From Rathayibacter oskolensis (GTDB lineage Bacteria; Actinomycetota; Actinomycetes; Actinomycetales; Microbacteriaceae), in the NCBI RefSeq assembly GCF_900177245.1, contig NZ_FXBM01000003.1:62001-126000 (forward strand): DNA of 64,000 bases, read 5' to 3'. The notes beneath the pieces are model-generated. The model saw nothing but the letters and a program-made list of their open reading frames with translations. It searched no databases and was not told the origin of the DNA. Made by a program: the position numbers and the translations under genes. How positions within the stretch are numbered: the first letter of the stretch is position 1; every line of letters begins with the position of its first letter. This document shows positions 32,558-41,148 of the stretch, one piece after another.

Positions 32558-33124
32558 GTGAGTGAGAGCCGCGCGCCGCGCCGACCAGACGTCACGACGG
32601 TCGAACTGGTGGGCGGCGCCGAGGCGCTCGAGCTCGCACTGCACGACCACGATCCCCGCTGGGCCGGGGTCTACCTCGACCATCGGAGGCGGATCCTCCG
32701 CGCTCTCGAGGGAGCGGACGTCGACGTCGAGCACATCGGCTCGACGTCGGTCCCCGGGCTGGCGGCGAAGCCGATCATCGACATCGTGGTCGCGGTGGCC
32801 GACATCACGGCCGAGGAGGACTACCTCGGAGCGCTCCTCGCGGCCGGGTACGAGCTGAGAGTCCGCGAGCCGGGGCACCGCCTGGTCAGGACGCCCGCGC
32901 GCGACGTCCACGTGCACGTGTACGAGCGGGGCGCTCCGGCGGTCGACGCCTACCTCCTGCTCCGCGACCGCCTCCGCTCCGACGCCGCCGACCGCGCCCT
33001 CTACGAGAGCACCAAGGCGTCGCTCCTGCGCCGACGGTGGAGCGACATGAACGACTACGCCGACGCGAAGACCGAGGTCGTCCTCGCGATCCTCGAGCGG
33101 GCGCGGGCGGCCCGGGGGTCGTGA
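32558..33124 (+). CDS. GrpB family protein (nucleotidyltransferase-like)
   Basis: The 188-residue protein matches the GrpB/UPF0157 family: VEHIGSTSVPGLAAKPIIDIVVAV in the middle (about residue 62-85), the HRLVRTPARDVHVHVYERG block and a C-terminal YADAKTEVVLAILERA helix. The family has a nucleotidyltransferase-like fold and no settled function. The GTG start at 32558 is preferred because GAGGA lies seven bases upstream and because the residues in front of it run through the operator region. It is divergent from the GntR-controlled minus-strand genes. Confidence 0.85.
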   Translation: MSESRAPRRPDVTTVELVGGAEALELALHDHDPRWAGVYLDHRRRILRALEGADVDVEHIGSTSVPGLAAKPIIDIVVAVADITAEEDYLGALLAAGYELRVREPGHRLVRTPARDVHVHVYERGAPAVDAYLLLRDRLRSDAADRALYESTKASLLRRRWSDMNDYADAKTEVVLAILERARAARGS

Positions 33125-33149
33125 CGCCGGCGGCCCGTAGGCTCGGACC

Positions 33150-34382
33150 ATGACCGCCGACGCCGCCCAGGCCAGCTCCCGCGCGGCGCGGTCCCCCCGA
33201 GCGGCGCTGTCGGCTCCGCTGCGCCGCCGCCGCGCCGCCGTCTACGTCTTCATGCTCACGATCGGCGTCGGCCTCTCGTCGTTCATCGTGCGCACCCCCG
33301 CGGTCCGCGATCTCGTCGAGGCCAGCACCGCCGAGATGGGTCTCATCCTCTTCGGCATCTCCGTCGGCTCGATGACGGGCATCCTCTGCTCGGCCGCCCT
33401 GGTGCGCCGGTTCGGGGCGCGACGGCCGATCGTCATCGGAGGCGCCTCCTTCGTCGCCGGCCTGGCCCTCCTGGCCGGCATGGCGGGCCTGGGCCAGGGC
33501 TTCGGAGTCTTCGTCGGACTCGTCGGCATCGGCCTGGGCTTCGGTCTGGCCGAGATCGCGATCAACATCGAGGGCGCCGCGATCGAGCAGGCCTCTGGGC
33601 GCTCGATCCTGCCGGTGCTGCACGGCTGCTACAGCCTCGGCTCGGTGATCGGCGCGCTCGCCGGCATCGGCCTCACCGCGATCGCGTTCCCGGTGTGGGT
33701 GCACCTGCTGGTGGTCTCGGGGCTCGCGCTCACCGCGATGCTCTGGGCGGTCCCGAAGGTCCCGGCGACGACAGGCCGCGAGGAGGCGGGCGGCGCGGGC
33801 TCCCCCGGGCTCCGCGCGCAGCTCGCCGTCTGGAAGCAGCGGCGGATCGTGTTCCTCGGCCTCATCGTGCTCGCGCTCGCTCTCGCCGAGGGCTCGGCGG
33901 GCGACTGGCTGCCGCTCATCATGGTCGACGGCCACGGCGCCAGCGCGACGGTCGGCTCACTGGTCTTCGCCGGCTTCGCCCTGGCGATGACGATCGGGCG
34001 CTTCTCGGGCGAGCCGCTCCTCGCCCGCTTCGGCAAGCCCGCCGTGCTGTGCGTGAGCGCCCTGGTGTCGGCGGTGGGGATCGCCCTGGTCGTCTTCTCG
34101 GACAGCGTCGTCGTCGCAGGGCTCGCCGTGCTGCTCTGGGGTCTCGGCGCCGCGCTCGGATTCCCCGTCACCCTCTCGGCCGCCGGCGAGAGCGAGGACC
34201 CCACGACCTCGGTGGGCGCCGTCGCCGCCGCGGGCTACGTCGCGTTCCTGGTCGGGCCGCCGCTGCTCGGCTTCCTCGGCGAGCACTACGGCCTGCGCGG
34301 GGCGATGATCGTGGTCCTCGTGGTCGTCGCCGGGGCGTCCCTCCTGACCTCGGCCGCCCGCTCGCCCCGCGCCGCCACCTGA
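33150..34382 (+). CDS. MFS transporter
   Basis: The 410-residue protein has 12 membrane segments with a central cytoplasmic loop (about 205-220, after VPKVPATTGREEAGG). MFS motifs include RRFGARRPIVIGG in the loop after the second segment and FGKPAVLCVSALV in the second half. The pattern is that of sugar/drug exporters related to YbjJ. TAGGCT lies seven bases before the ATG, which suggests a leaderless transcript. It is followed by the GntR gene and may export a pathway intermediate or toxic substrate. Confidence 0.85.
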   Translation: MTADAAQASSRAARSPRAALSAPLRRRRAAVYVFMLTIGVGLSSFIVRTPAVRDLVEASTAEMGLILFGISVGSMTGILCSAALVRRFGARRPIVIGGASFVAGLALLAGMAGLGQGFGVFVGLVGIGLGFGLAEIAINIEGAAIEQASGRSILPVLHGCYSLGSVIGALAGIGLTAIAFPVWVHLLVVSGLALTAMLWAVPKVPATTGREEAGGAGSPGLRAQLAVWKQRRIVFLGLIVLALALAEGSAGDWLPLIMVDGHGASATVGSLVFAGFALAMTIGRFSGEPLLARFGKPAVLCVSALVSAVGIALVVFSDSVVVAGLAVLLWGLGAALGFPVTLSAAGESEDPTTSVGAVAAAGYVAFLVGPPLLGFLGEHYGLRGAMIVVLVVVAGASLLTSAARSPRAAT

Positions 34383-34446
34383 CCCCCTCCCCCCCCTCGT
34401 GGGATCGATCCGGCCGGGCTACGCCGAGCTGCGGCAGGGCAGGAAG

Positions 34447-34474
34447 GGATCCAACACCTGGCATGATTGGATCC
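34447..34474. promoter_or_regulatory. putative autoregulatory GntR operator pair
   Basis: GGATCCAA (34447-34454) and ATTGGATCC (34466-34474) are two partial copies of the ATTGGATCCAAT palindrome, located 42-69 bp upstream of the GntR start. Their position next to the regulator gene, with further copies at three catabolic promoters, suggests that the GntR protein binds them. Confidence 0.6.
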
Positions 34475-34515
34475 CGGCCGGGCACGTCGGCCGCTCGATC
34501 AGGGGGGATCACGCC

Positions 34516-35208
34516 GTGACCATCCAGGGCGACAACGCACTCGTCGACGATCTGGCCGCGCGCATCCGCGCGAAGATCATGTCGGGCGAGATCCCCATCG
34601 GCGCGCCTCTGCGCCAGGCCGAGCTCGCCTCCCAGTTCGGCATCAGCCGCACCCCCGTGCGCGAGGCGCTGCGCCAGCTGCAGACCGGCGGCCTCATCGA
34701 GGTCGTCCCCAACCGCGGCGCCGTCGTGCGGGTGCCCGTGCCCTGGGAGGTGCGCGAGGCCTACGAGGTGCGCGCCGAGCTCGAGGCGCTGGCCGCGAGG
34801 CGGGCCGTCGACCGGCTCGACGACGCGACGATCGCCGAGCTCCGCGAGGTCAACACCGCGATGTACGAGCGCTCGCTCGCCGTCGCGGCGGGCACCGCCA
34901 GCGAGCGCGACGGCAGCGCCAACGACCAGTTCCACGGACTGATCTACCAGGCGTCGGCCAACACGCGCCTGGGCCGCATGCTCGGCGAGATCAACGACGC
35001 CTTCCCGCGCAACGTCTCGGGCCTCGTGCTGCGCGAGAACTCGCGCCACCGCGAGGAGAACTTCCGCGAGCACGAGCAGATCGTCGAGGCCTTCGTCGCG
35101 GGCGATCACGACCGGGCCGCCGACATCATGCGCGAGCACGTCCTCCGCGCGGGCGAGCACCTCGCGCACTGGTACGAGCGGCGCTCCTCGACGGTCTTCA
35201 CGGGCTGA
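34516..35208 (+). CDS. GntR family regulator, FadR/FCD subfamily
   Basis: The 230-residue protein has an N-terminal winged helix (about residues 8-72: ARIRAKIMSGEIPIGAPLRQ, FGISRTPVREALRQLQTGGL) and a C-terminal FCD domain (about 80-220) with metal-ligand-like residues in NDQFHGLIYQAS and HREHEQIVEAF-type positions. FCD regulators respond to organic acids, amino acids or sugar acids. The GTG at 34516 follows AGGGGGG; upstream codons in frame cross the operator copies. It is the likely controller of the amidohydrolase/ABC-transporter region and of the hydrolases at 7.2 kb. Confidence 0.9.
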   Translation: MTIQGDNALVDDLAARIRAKIMSGEIPIGAPLRQAELASQFGISRTPVREALRQLQTGGLIEVVPNRGAVVRVPVPWEVREAYEVRAELEALAARRAVDRLDDATIAELREVNTAMYERSLAVAAGTASERDGSANDQFHGLIYQASANTRLGRMLGEINDAFPRNVSGLVLRENSRHREENFREHEQIVEAFVAGDHDRAADIMREHVLRAGEHLAHWYERRSSTVFTG

Positions 35209-35325
35209 CCCGACGCCGCACCCGACCTTCGCATCCCACGACGGCCGGCGCCGCCTCCTCTAGCCGGGACGGGGCCCGGGCATAACCCCCTCGTGTCGCC
35301 GAAGAGCACAGCGGAAGGTGGAGGC

Positions 35326-35688
35326 ATGAAAACACTCCGGTACCTCGGCGGCAGCCTCGTGATCGGGGACGCCGTCGCTCACTCGGTCCTCGCCTACGCC
35401 CGTGACCTCGCCCGGGTGCGATCCTCGGACACCGTGGTGATCCACGGTCTGACCGCGGACGGTGCGGACGACGAGGCCGAGATGCTGATCGGGCCGGCCA
35501 GCCAGCTGGTCACCGAGAGCGCGGAGGGTCCGGAGTCGCTCCCCGGCGACGACGCGGTCGTTGCCGAACTGGAGGCGCGACGCGGCAGGCTCGTGTCCCA
35601 CCCGATCCGGATGGAGGACCAGCAGGTCGCCCAGGAGCGCGAGTGGTACGAGGAGTGGCCGACGGACGCGTCGTCGCGACCCGACTGA
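35326..35688 (+). CDS. hypothetical protein, small and acidic
   Basis: The 120-residue protein starts MKTLRYLGGSLVIGDAVAHSVL. It continues with SDTVVIHGLTADGADDEAEMLIGPASQLVTES and an acidic C-terminal part with REWYEEWP. The pattern is a compact alpha/beta domain of a type common as hypothetical protein in actinobacteria. No motif is diagnostic. It is preceded by a 117-bp gap and followed by the toxin-antitoxin pair on the same strand. Confidence 0.7.
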   Translation: MKTLRYLGGSLVIGDAVAHSVLAYARDLARVRSSDTVVIHGLTADGADDEAEMLIGPASQLVTESAEGPESLPGDDAVVAELEARRGRLVSHPIRMEDQQVAQEREWYEEWPTDASSRPD

Positions 35689-35797
35689 GGCGCTCCTGCT
35701 AGGCGGGTCGCCTGCTCGTCGCCCGGGGGATCATCGTCGGCGGCAGGACGACGTGGTCGTCGCGACCGCCGTCGACACCGGCGACGTCCGTACAGAT

Positions 35798-35817
35798 CTC
35801 TTGAAGAAGAGTACAAT
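35798..35817 (+). promoter_or_regulatory. promoter and palindromic operator of the toxin-antitoxin pair
   Basis: CTCTTGAAGAAGAG (35798-35811) is an inverted repeat (CTCTT/AAGAG) directly followed by the -10-like hexamer TACAAT (35812-35817). The antitoxin ATG lies only six bases after the hexamer, so the transcript is probably leaderless. A palindrome overlapping the promoter is the usual target of the antitoxin or antitoxin-toxin complex. Confidence 0.55.
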
Positions 35818-35823
35818 TCAGCC

Positions 35824-36072
35824 ATGTCGACCGTCACCGTGTCCGAGGCCCGCGCCAACTTCGCCGAGCTGCTCGAGCAGTCCCACTCCGAAGCGGTGTT
35901 CGTCGAGCGTCACGGCAAGGCGGAGGCGGTCGTCGTCAGCCCTGAGCAGTACGAGCGGATGAGGGACGCCCTCGAGGAGGCGGAGGACCTGCTCGCCTTC
36001 GACGCCGCTGTCGCCGAGGAGGGCGAGAACATCCCCTGGGCACAGGCGAAGGCCGACCTCGGCTGGCAGTGA
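35824..36072 (+). CDS. Phd/YefM family antitoxin
   Basis: The 82-residue protein has the typical Phd/YefM layout: an N-terminal DNA-binding part (VTVSEARANFAELLEQSHSEAVFVERHGKAEAVVVSPEQYERM) and a C-terminal acidic, flexible toxin-binding tail from about residue 55. Its stop overlaps the GTG of the toxin gene. It should neutralise the RelE/ParE-type toxin and repress the shared promoter at 35798-35817. Confidence 0.9.
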   Translation: MSTVTVSEARANFAELLEQSHSEAVFVERHGKAEAVVVSPEQYERMRDALEEAEDLLAFDAAVAEEGENIPWAQAKADLGWQ

Positions 36073-36329
36073 GCCGCTACAGGATCGAGCTCCGTCCCGC
36101 GGCAGTGAAGGCACTGCGGCAGATCGACGCCCGCGACCGCACGCGCGTGCAGGGCGCGATCGCCCTCCTCGGGGAGGAGCCACGACCGCCCGGCGCGAAG
36201 GCGCTCCGAGGTCGGGCCGGATTCCGCGTCCGCGTGGGCGACTACCGGATTCTCTACACGGTCGATGACGGCGTTCTCGTGATCGTCGTCGTGACTCTCG
36301 GGCATCGCCGTGACGTCTACGAGCACTGA
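36069..36329 (+). CDS. RelE/ParE family toxin
   Basis: The 86-residue protein shows the RelE/ParE fold pattern: YRIELRPAAVKALRQIDARDRTRVQGAI, then FRVRVGDYRILYTVDDGVLVIVVVTLGHRRDVYEH. Basic residues in the C-terminal strand (R, H, R, R, Y) match the active region of ribosome-dependent mRNA interferases such as RelE and YoeB-like toxins. It starts at GTG overlapping the antitoxin stop, the standard antitoxin-first order. Confidence 0.9.
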   Translation: MSRYRIELRPAAVKALRQIDARDRTRVQGAIALLGEEPRPPGAKALRGRAGFRVRVGDYRILYTVDDGVLVIVVVTLGHRRDVYEH

Positions 36330-36447
36330 TCCGCCCTCCACGTCATCCGGCGCTCGATCCCGAGCCGGCAAGACCGCACGAGCGTCCGCTCGCACGCCAC
36401 CACCCGGGGCCGGATCTCGACCGACACCCACCGAGGCCGGCGACGCG

Positions 36448-36852
36448 TCAGAGGCGTCCCGCGCCGGTCGCGATCAGCACGGTGCCGACGGCGAGGAGCG
36501 CGACGACGAGCACGGCCGCGCCGGCCCAGAGCAGGGCGATCGCCCGCCCGGGCTTCTGCACATCGCGCCCAAGGACCGAGAGGAAGAAGCCGCCGGGGAT
36601 GAGGAGTGCGCTGGCGAGCACCCCGACGGCGGTCCACTGCAGAGCGGGCGCCGCCGCTGCGGCGTCGAGCAGGAGCAGGCAGAGGATCACGAGGACACCG
36701 GCGTGAGCGTGGCCGGCCCGGAAGAACGCCTTCTGCAGCGGGCTGAAGGCCGAGCCGCGCGTCGCGACCCGGAGGAGGAAGGTCCCTCCGGACAGGATGC
36801 CGATGACGGTGAGGACCGTCGCGCCGGCGACGATCGTGAGAACGGGGTCCAT
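36448..36852 (-). CDS. hypothetical four-TM membrane protein
   Basis: The 134-residue protein starts at an ATG behind CAGGAG and has four membrane segments (LTIVAGATVLTVIGILSGG at about 4-22, then AHAGVLVILCLLLLD, WTAVGVLASALLIPGGFFL and IALLWAGAAVLVVALLAVGTVLI). A His-x-His pair (AGHAHAGV) lies at the start of the second segment. It is divergent from the MerR gene, with only 82 bp between the two, so it is the probable target of that regulator. No transport or enzymatic motif was recognised. Confidence 0.75.
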   Translation of the reverse strand: MDPVLTIVAGATVLTVIGILSGGTFLLRVATRGSAFSPLQKAFFRAGHAHAGVLVILCLLLLDAAAAAPALQWTAVGVLASALLIPGGFFLSVLGRDVQKPGRAIALLWAGAAVLVVALLAVGTVLIATGAGRL

Positions 36853-36934
36853 GGCGACTCCTGGCTTGGTGGATAGTGTCGGTTCCCAGTATTGGGTAGC
36901 GATAGTATCCAATGCAAGACCAGGAGGGGACGCC

Positions 36935-37537
36935 GTGAAGATCTCCGAGCTCTCGGCCGCGAGCGGCGTGCCGATCGCGACGCTCAAGTTCTACCTCCGC
37001 GAGGGGATGCTCGAGCGCGGAGTCGTCACCTCGCCCACGCGCGCCGAGTACGGCCAGGAGCACCTCGACCGGGTGCGGCTGATCCAGGCCCTCACCGCGG
37101 TGCGCGAGCTGCCGATCGCGAGGGTGCGCGAGATCCTCGCGATCGTCGACGGGCCGCTCGAGGATCCGGTCGTGGCTCTCGGGCAGGCGGTCGCCGCGCT
37201 GCCTCCCTACCTCGCGGACGCCTCAGCGCACGATCGCGCACGGGCTGCCGCCGACCTGCTCGGGTTCGTCTTCGACCCGGAGTACCCCGCGACCGCCCAG
37301 CTCGAGTGGGCGCTCGAGGGGCTGGAGCGGGCAGGACTCGAGTGGAACGAGGGCATCGCCCGCCGGTACTGGGAGGCGCTCCTCCCGCTCGCCGAGGCCG
37401 AGGTCGCGCCGATCGGCGACATGACGGGGCAGGAGGCCGTCACCTACGCGGTGCTCGGCACCGCTCTCTACGAGCCGGTGATCCTCGCGCTGCGGCGCCT
37501 CGCGCACCGCCGGGTCGCGCAGACCGACGCGGACTGA
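36935..37537 (+). CDS. MerR family transcriptional regulator
   Basis: The 200-residue protein starts with the MerR helix-turn-helix (MKISELSAASGVPIATLKFYLREGML, residues 1-26) and the wing TSPTRAEYGQEHLDRVRLIQAL. A helical part and a C-terminal domain of about 100 residues follow, which is longer than in metal-type MerR proteins and suits a small-molecule ligand. The GTG at 36935 follows AGGAGGG. The divergent gap contains the direct repeat GATAGT and a CCCAGTATTGGG palindrome (within 36870-36912), which could be its site. Confidence 0.87.
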   Translation: MKISELSAASGVPIATLKFYLREGMLERGVVTSPTRAEYGQEHLDRVRLIQALTAVRELPIARVREILAIVDGPLEDPVVALGQAVAALPPYLADASAHDRARAAADLLGFVFDPEYPATAQLEWALEGLERAGLEWNEGIARRYWEALLPLAEAEVAPIGDMTGQEAVTYAVLGTALYEPVILALRRLAHRRVAQTDAD

Positions 37538-37565
37538 CCGGCCACCGTGATGCGTCCGCGAGCCC

Positions 37566-40500
37566 CTACTTCGCGACGGTCCTCCCTCCGGACGTCTTCG
37601 AGGCGGTCGTGAATCCCGGCTTGGTGCCGGTGACCGTCACCGTGAGCACCTTGCCGGCGTCCGCCGAGACCGGCTTGTACGTCGCTGCCGTCGCTCCCGA
37701 GACGGCGACTCCGCCGCGCTTCCACTGGTAGGTGTAGCTGACGGTGCCCGGACCCCAGGTCCCCGGGACAGCGGTCAGGGTCTGCCCCACCTTCGCCGTG
37801 CCGGTGATCGTCGGCGTCGCGACCGTCAGCGTTCCGGCGGCCACGGTCGACGTCGTCGCGCTCGTCTTCGTGGCGGGCGAGTAGCCGGGCTTCGTCCCCG
37901 TCACCGAGACGGTGAGGGTGGCGCCGAGATCGCGATCAGTCAGCACGTAGGTCGCCTTGGTGGCTCCGTTGATGTAGACGCCGCCGTTCCGCTTCCACTG
38001 GTAGCTCAGAGTGACCCCGGTGTCCCAGGTGCCCGGCACCGCGGTCAGAGTCTGGCCGACCGTCCGAGTGCCGGTGATCGTCGGGGTGGGCATCAGCGTC
38101 TGGAGGGCGGGCGCGATCGTCATCGCCGTGCTGACCCGTGTGACACTCGTCGACCCGGTCTTCGATCCGGTGACGGAGACGGTGATCTGCGCGTTCACGT
38201 CGGCGGCGACGAGCCGGTAGGTGGAGCCCGTCGCTCCGCTGATCGCGGTCCCTCCGCGCCGCCACTGGTAGGCGAGCGCGACGGGAGCGGGCGACCACGT
38301 CCCCGCGACCGCCGTCAGAGTCTGCCCGACGGTCGCCGTGCCCGTGATCGTGGGAACAGGCCCGGTGATCGCGGTCGATCCCGCCGTGACGACCGCGGTG
38401 GCGGCGCTCGTCCTGGTGGCCGGAGAGTAGCCCGGCTTGGTCCCCGTCACCGAGACGGTGACGGTCGCGCCGACGTCGGCCGAGGTGAGCACGTAGGTCG
38501 AGGAGGTCGCGCCGCTGATGGACACGCCGTTGCTCCTCTTCCACTGGTAGGTCAGAGACACTCCGGAGTCCCAGGTGCCGGCTCTCGCGGTCAGGGTCGA
38601 GCCGACGCTCGTGGCACCCGAGATCGTGGGGGTGGGCGTCAGCGTGAGGGGGCCCGCGGCGACGGTGACGGCGGCGCTCGACTTCGACACCGCCGTGAAC
38701 CCGGTCTTCGTGCCGGTGACCGTCACGGTGATCGCCGCGCCGGAGTCGGCGGCGACCGGCGAGTAGGTCGACGCGGTCGCGCCGGTGATCGCCGCTCCTC
38801 CTCGCCGCCACTGGTAGGCGAGAGCCACCGGTGCCGGCGACCAGCTGCCGGGAACCGCCGTGAGCGTTCCTCCGACCACGGCCGAGCCGGTGACGGTGGG
38901 AGTCGGGCCGGTGATCGCCGTCGCGTTCGTCACCGTGGCCGTCGAGGCGCTGCTCTTCGTCGCGGGATAGTAGCCCGGCTTGGTGCCGGTCACCGAGACC
39001 GAGACCGTCGTTCCGAGGTCGGAGGCCGTGAGGGTGTAGCTCGGTCCCGTGGCCCCGGCGATGTAGGCGCCGCCCTTCCGCTTCCACTGGTAGGCGAGGG
39101 TGACCCCCGGATCCCAGGTCCCCGCGTTCGCGGTCAGGGTCTGGCCGACCACCGCCGATCCCGACACGACCGGCGTCGGCATCGAGGTCTGCAGACCCGG
39201 GACGCTGTAGCCGTAGAGCTCGACGATGTGCGGGCTTCCGGCTGCCCCGTCGACAATGGTGAGCTGCGCCGAGTCGTAGTCGTCCACCGTGGGGGCGTAC
39301 TGGATCGGCACGGTGCAGCTCGCGGCGACGGCCAGCGTCGTGCCGCACGATGTCGTGCCGCGGACGAAGGCTGCGGCGTCGGGGCCCGTCGTCGCGATCG
39401 AGGTCAGCGGGAGCGGAGCGTTGCCGGTGTTCCGGAGGGTGACGACCTGCGCGGCGGAGCGGGTCCCGACCGTCGTCGTCGGGAAGTCGAGCTGAGAGGG
39501 TGTGACCTGCAGCGCCGGCGAGGGCGCCGTCGACACGGTCACGGTGGCACCCTCGGCGGTCACCGCTCCGACACGCAGAAGCACGCCGTCCGGGCTCCGC
39601 CACGACTCGCCGGCGCTCAGGGAGGACTCGTACGCGGAGTTCCCGTCCGAGGTCAGCGGATCGATGAGACTGGCGCCGGTGTCGGGGCTCCCCGAATCGG
39701 GGCCGGACACGTGGATCAGAACGCCGTCCGTGGCCTCGACCGGAAGCCCGGAGTCGAAGTCGACAGGCTGGCGGTACTCGACCCAGTACGACGTCCCGTT
39801 CTCCCGGCGCATCACCGCAGCGTGCGTGCCCATCCCGTCATCGGCCATCGGGACGAGAGTCGCGGAGCCGCCGGACGAGAGGTCGACCGTTCGCCCGTCC
39901 AGCCATCCGAGGAGGCTCTTCTGCGAGGCGTTGAAGTGACCGACGTAGTTCGAGTTGCCCATCGCGTCGTAGGGGTCGCCGTAGTCGCTCAGGTAGCAGT
40001 CGCCCGAGAGGCCGCCCTGGTCGCAGATGTAGGAGTGGCTGTGCCACAGGCCGTAGTTGTGGCCCTGTTCGTGGACCGAGACCCGCCGATTCATGTAGCC
40101 GTTCAACCATGTCCCGGTCGCACCCACGTATCCCCACCCTGCGTAACCGGCGGCGTCGCCGCCGCAGTTCGGGAAGTAGACGACGACGTTGTCGTACGCC
40201 GCCGGATCGAAGCCGACCGCCGCGGCGGCCGCCTGGGCCTGCGACATGATCTGATGACGATCGGCGTAGCAGCCACCGGCCGGCCCGTCGATCTTCAGCC
40301 AGGGGGTGACGTCGCCGACCTGACCCAGCGTCGAGTAGGACGCATCGCGGAACCAGGCGTTCCCGTCGCTGTACATCACGGACGCGGCTCTCGCCGGCGT
40401 CACCGAATCCGGCTCGGTCCAGTACGCCAGCATCGTCAGCACTCTGGTCGTCCCCGTCGTCGGAACCGACGCGACTCCGGCGACGCCCCGAGTCTGCGGT

Positions 40501-40865
40501 GCGGCGATCGCGTCTCCGAGCGCCGAGACCGAGAGCACCTCGAGTCGTGAGTCCACGAGGCGTCCGACGATCCGAGCGACGATGTCGCTGTCCACAGCGA
40601 GTCCGGCGAGGTCGTACGTGCGATCGCCGACGATGAGGACCTTCTGGAGGACGTCCTCCTGCGCCGCCGAGGACCGCGCTCCGTCCTCCGCCTCGGGAAC
40701 GACGTCCACGGCCAGCGTTCTGACCACTCCGGTCAGGGTCACCGTCGTGCCTGCCGCCGAAGCAGCACTCGCGGGCGCGGCAGACAGAAGCGTCGAGAGG
40801 AGGGCGAGGAGGGCCGCCCAGGCGGGCAGCACGCGTCGGCGCGCCGCAGAAGTCGTGGTGGTCAT
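37566..40865 (-). CDS. secreted metzincin-type metalloprotease (M11-like) with Ig-like repeats
   Basis: The 1,099-residue protein has a signal peptide (about 1-35, ending in APASA). After a propeptide-like region follows a catalytic domain with HEQGHNYGLWH near residue 262-272, the complete metzincin HExxHxxGxxH zinc motif as in gametolysin-like M11 peptidases. After the catalytic part comes an ASH/HYDIN-like domain (about 505-620, PSQLDFPTTTVGTRSAAQ). Then come six Ig-like repeats of about 85-92 residues, each with VGQTLTA-like, YQW+R and V-T-V-T-G-T-K blocks. The repeats alternate between two subtypes (GTWDxGV... and SWSPAPVAL...). The enzyme is probably secreted or surface bound and may attack extracellular proteins. 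It stands alone, convergent with the MerR gene. Confidence 0.87.
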   Translation of the reverse strand: MTTTTSAARRRVLPAWAALLALLSTLLSAAPASAASAAGTTVTLTGVVRTLAVDVVPEAEDGARSSAAQEDVLQKVLIVGDRTYDLAGLAVDSDIVARIVGRLVDSRLEVLSVSALGDAIAAPQTRGVAGVASVPTTGTTRVLTMLAYWTEPDSVTPARAASVMYSDGNAWFRDASYSTLGQVGDVTPWLKIDGPAGGCYADRHQIMSQAQAAAAAVGFDPAAYDNVVVYFPNCGGDAAGYAGWGYVGATGTWLNGYMNRRVSVHEQGHNYGLWHSHSYICDQGGLSGDCYLSDYGDPYDAMGNSNYVGHFNASQKSLLGWLDGRTVDLSSGGSATLVPMADDGMGTHAAVMRRENGTSYWVEYRQPVDFDSGLPVEATDGVLIHVSGPDSGSPDTGASLIDPLTSDGNSAYESSLSAGESWRSPDGVLLRVGAVTAEGATVTVSTAPSPALQVTPSQLDFPTTTVGTRSAAQVVTLRNTGNAPLPLTSIATTGPDAAAFVRGTTSCGTTLAVAASCTVPIQYAPTVDDYDSAQLTIVDGAAGSPHIVELYGYSVPGLQTSMPTPVVSGSAVVGQTLTANAGTWDPGVTLAYQWKRKGGAYIAGATGPSYTLTASDLGTTVSVSVTGTKPGYYPATKSSASTATVTNATAITGPTPTVTGSAVVGGTLTAVPGSWSPAPVALAYQWRRGGAAITGATASTYSPVAADSGAAITVTVTGTKTGFTAVSKSSAAVTVAAGPLTLTPTPTISGATSVGSTLTARAGTWDSGVSLTYQWKRSNGVSISGATSSTYVLTSADVGATVTVSVTGTKPGYSPATRTSAATAVVTAGSTAITGPVPTITGTATVGQTLTAVAGTWSPAPVALAYQWRRGGTAISGATGSTYRLVAADVNAQITVSVTGSKTGSTSVTRVSTAMTIAPALQTLMPTPTITGTRTVGQTLTAVPGTWDTGVTLSYQWKRNGGVYINGATKATYVLTDRDLGATLTVSVTGTKPGYSPATKTSATTSTVAAGTLTVATPTITGTAKVGQTLTAVPGTWGPGTVSYTYQWKRGGVAVSGATAATYKPVSADAGKVLTVTVTGTKPGFTTASKTSGGRTVAK

Positions 40866-41148
40866 GGCGCGTTGCAGCCCTTCCGGCTCTCTGCACCCGG
40901 CGAGCTCGGTGCGGTACTCCGTTCGACGCGCAGGAGGGGCGTCGATCACGCAGCAGTTCGGTCCGCTTCTCGCAGTCGGCTCACTCGCGCGGATGCAGTG
41001 TGACGCAGTCGCCGAACGCGCGGCGTCCCCACTTTGGGGCTCGCCCACCGGCTCCTCCGCAGCGCGCCGGATCGGAGGCGTCGAGGCGGGTGGCCGAGCC
41101 GGTAGTTGCACCTAGATCCGCGGTCACCCGGAACGGGACGAGGGCCCG

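Noticed and set aside
36885-36912. TATCCAAT near the MerR gene as another GntR operator
   Set aside because: Only a half-site matches; the palindrome and spacing differ from the four accepted copies, and the gap already holds a MerR-type candidate.
40866-41148. Extra gene between the metzincin and LacI genes
   Set aside because: Open frames here are extensions of the neighbouring genes or short, without ribosome sites or recognisable sequence.
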